Assembly: GCA_027019165.1 (NCBI GenBank)
Contig: JALUXC010000026.1
Location: 62,001 to 126,000, forward strand
Direction of reading: 5' to 3'
DNA: 64,000 nt
From: Pseudophaeobacter sp.
Lineage (GTDB): Bacteria > Pseudomonadota > Alphaproteobacteria > Rhodobacterales > Rhodobacteraceae
Shown piece after piece: positions 63,061 to 64,000 of this stretch. Numbering within the stretch: position 1 is the first letter of the stretch; each line of letters starts with the position of its first letter. Made by a program: the position numbers and the translations under genes. The notes beneath the pieces are model-generated. The model was not told where the DNA came from and ran no database searches. It worked only from the letters and a program-made list of their open reading frames with translations.

Positions 63061-63211
63061 TCCAGGATGGCGTTGGGCCGGGGGCAAGATGTCTCCGCCC
63101 TAAGGGCCAACTTCGCGCAGGTTCAGAACGTCTGATGATCTGCCTTTCAACGATGGGAAACTCCATCTTACAATGCGCCCGGATATCTGGGTCAACGTCA
63201 AATGGGGCTGA

Positions 63212-64000
63212 CTATAGTCTGAAGTCCACCGGATAAGGCCAGTCCCTGAAGATCCGGGTGGTTCCGTCCATGCTATATGCCCATTCTGAATCCGGTTTCA
63301 GTATCGTCATATGGACATGATTTGGAACGCCTGGATACCTGTTCGCCAGATTGCCTGCGGTCGCGATCCAGTCGCCTTGCTTGACTTTTGTCCCATTCGG
63401 AACGGTTTCACCAACATAGAGAATTCGCACCACGACCTTGCTGGACTCGATCACAATTGTATTGAGACCGTCCGGGTTCACTTTCGTGTAGAGAACAGTG
63501 CCGGTGACTGGCGAGAAAATATTGTCTCCCACACCTGTCCAGTAGTCAAAACCGGTATGGTACACTCCACCCTTGCGGCTTCTTCGAACCCCGAAGGCTC
63601 CTGAGCCCGAAGTATTTGTCGTCGGGCGGATCAAGCCCATGCTGGTGGGCGGCGCCACATGGCCCTTTGGAAAGGCCGGAGTTGCCAATTTCTCTGGCAT
63701 CACAGCGCCAAGCTTTGGGATGTCGAAGTAGGGTTCGCTGTCAAACTCAAGCGGCATCAGGATCTCAAAGTCGAGAGGTTGGCTATCAACGAACCAGCGG
63801 ATCGTCTCTTCGCTGACCACCGAAGACAACCTTTGGTCCGGTTTGTCCCCGCTAAAATCACCGATCGTCACATCACCGTCCGCTGCCACATGGACAGCAA
63901 TGTTGACGGTACAATTGTCAACCATGCCTTCGACAACACCGCAAATGGCATCCTCGATGAACTGTCCGGTATCATCGATCCATCGCCCGACTTCGTCACC
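63212..64000 (-). CDS. M23-family peptidase domain protein (N-terminus outside window)
   Basis: About 262 residues of a protein whose frame is open to the right edge. The C-terminal half is an M23/LytM-like zinc peptidase fold: HTGFDYWTGVGDNIFSPVTG with the HxxxD pair, KVKQGDWIATAGN, and HVHMTI as the HxH. The upstream part (GDEVGRWIDDTGQFIEDAIC) is unfamiliar. It may cut peptidoglycan cross-bridges, or be a non-wall relative, and may belong to element 2. Confidence 0.75.
   Translation of the reverse strand, partial: GDEVGRWIDDTGQFIEDAICGVVEGMVDNCTVNIAVHVAADGDVTIGDFSGDKPDQRLSSVVSEETIRWFVDSQPLDFEILMPLEFDSEPYFDIPKLGAVMPEKLATPAFPKGHVAPPTSMGLIRPTTNTSGSGAFGVRRSRKGGVYHTGFDYWTGVGDNIFSPVTGTVLYTKVNPDGLNTIVIESSKVVVRILYVGETVPNGTKVKQGDWIATAGNLANRYPGVPNHVHMTILKPDSEWAYSMDGTTRIFRDWPYPVDFRL

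Larger units (their letters stand above)
59184..63211. mobile_element. Second integrated element downstream of tRNA-Phe
   Basis: Directly 3' of tRNA-Phe lies a P4-type integrase gene in the usual position for tRNA-directed islands, now interrupted by a stop codon. It is followed by an AlpA-like regulator, an HTH protein and a second tyrosine recombinase. I found no repeat of the tRNA 3' end inside the window, so the right boundary is not set and probably lies beyond it. Confidence 0.65.

Noticed and set aside
63061-63211. Right end of element 2 with a tRNA-Phe repeat
   Set aside because: No copy of the tRNA 3' end was found here; the boundary is probably outside the window.

Overview
The window looks like chromosome of a marine-type Rhodobacteraceae (Roseobacter-group alphaproteobacterium). 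It is GC-rich and densely packed with four-base stop/start overlaps, and it carries gene orders I associate with that family: murA-DUF2948-hisD-UPF0262-low-molecular-weight phosphatase, infA-maf-RNase E/G-yacG-tRNA-Phe, a plant/proteobacterial-type gshA near rsmE with ubiA divergent, and pyrB next to a dihydroorotase-like gene and plsY. The species cannot be named from the sequence alone.

Backbone left (1-24489): a partial gene and a NUDIX hydrolase; an RND efflux pump (adaptor plus permease); a leftward operon of uracil-DNA glycosylase, an unknown exported protein, a metallophosphoesterase, a LysE exporter and MoaB; the rightward pyrB operon ending in plsY; a diguanylate cyclase; a YHS-domain protein; a MarR/GbsR-type regulator heading a membrane-protein/desaturase cluster behind a perfect inverted repeat; gshA, rsmE and ubiA; and an OmpA-family protein.

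Mobile element 1 (about 24490-48405): a lower-GC integrative mobilizable element abutting the 3' end of tRNA-Thr(GGT). It has a large serine recombinase beside the tRNA, a MobC-like protein and relaxase at the other end, and its own VirD4-type coupling protein, but no VirB channel genes. Cargo includes an SMR efflux pump with a TetR regulator, a Rap1a/Tai-like immunity protein and an ArdC antirestriction protein. The main cargo is a leftward six-gene operon (31032-40103): ribbon-helix-helix regulator, MmeI-like adenine methyltransferase with an apparently dead nuclease domain, DEAD-like helicase, GIY-YIG protein, SIR2 protein and HerA ATPase. The last two form the known SIR2-HerA anti-phage pair. 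Joining them by overlapping or nearly touching reading frames to a methyltransferase/helicase/nuclease module suggests one composite defence system. Just upstream, and possibly divergent from the same promoter/operator, is a run of about 15 successive hairpins (40165-40625) with shared GCG-type loops and paired changes in the stems. I read it as a candidate structured RNA and the least explained signal in the window.

Backbone right (48481-59183): a small basic protein, murA, DUF2948, hisD, a leftward membrane hydrolase, UPF0262, a phosphatase, an NTF2-like protein and a GNAT protein, a nitrilase-family enzyme, infA, maf, RNase E/G, yacG and tRNA-Phe(GAA).

Mobile element 2 (59184 to about 63211 or beyond): a P4-type integrase gene downstream of tRNA-Phe is broken by an in-frame amber codon. 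It is followed by an AlpA-like regulator, a second HTH protein and an unusual tyrosine recombinase that begins with an HTH and a four-cysteine zinc ribbon. An M23-family peptidase gene runs off the right edge.
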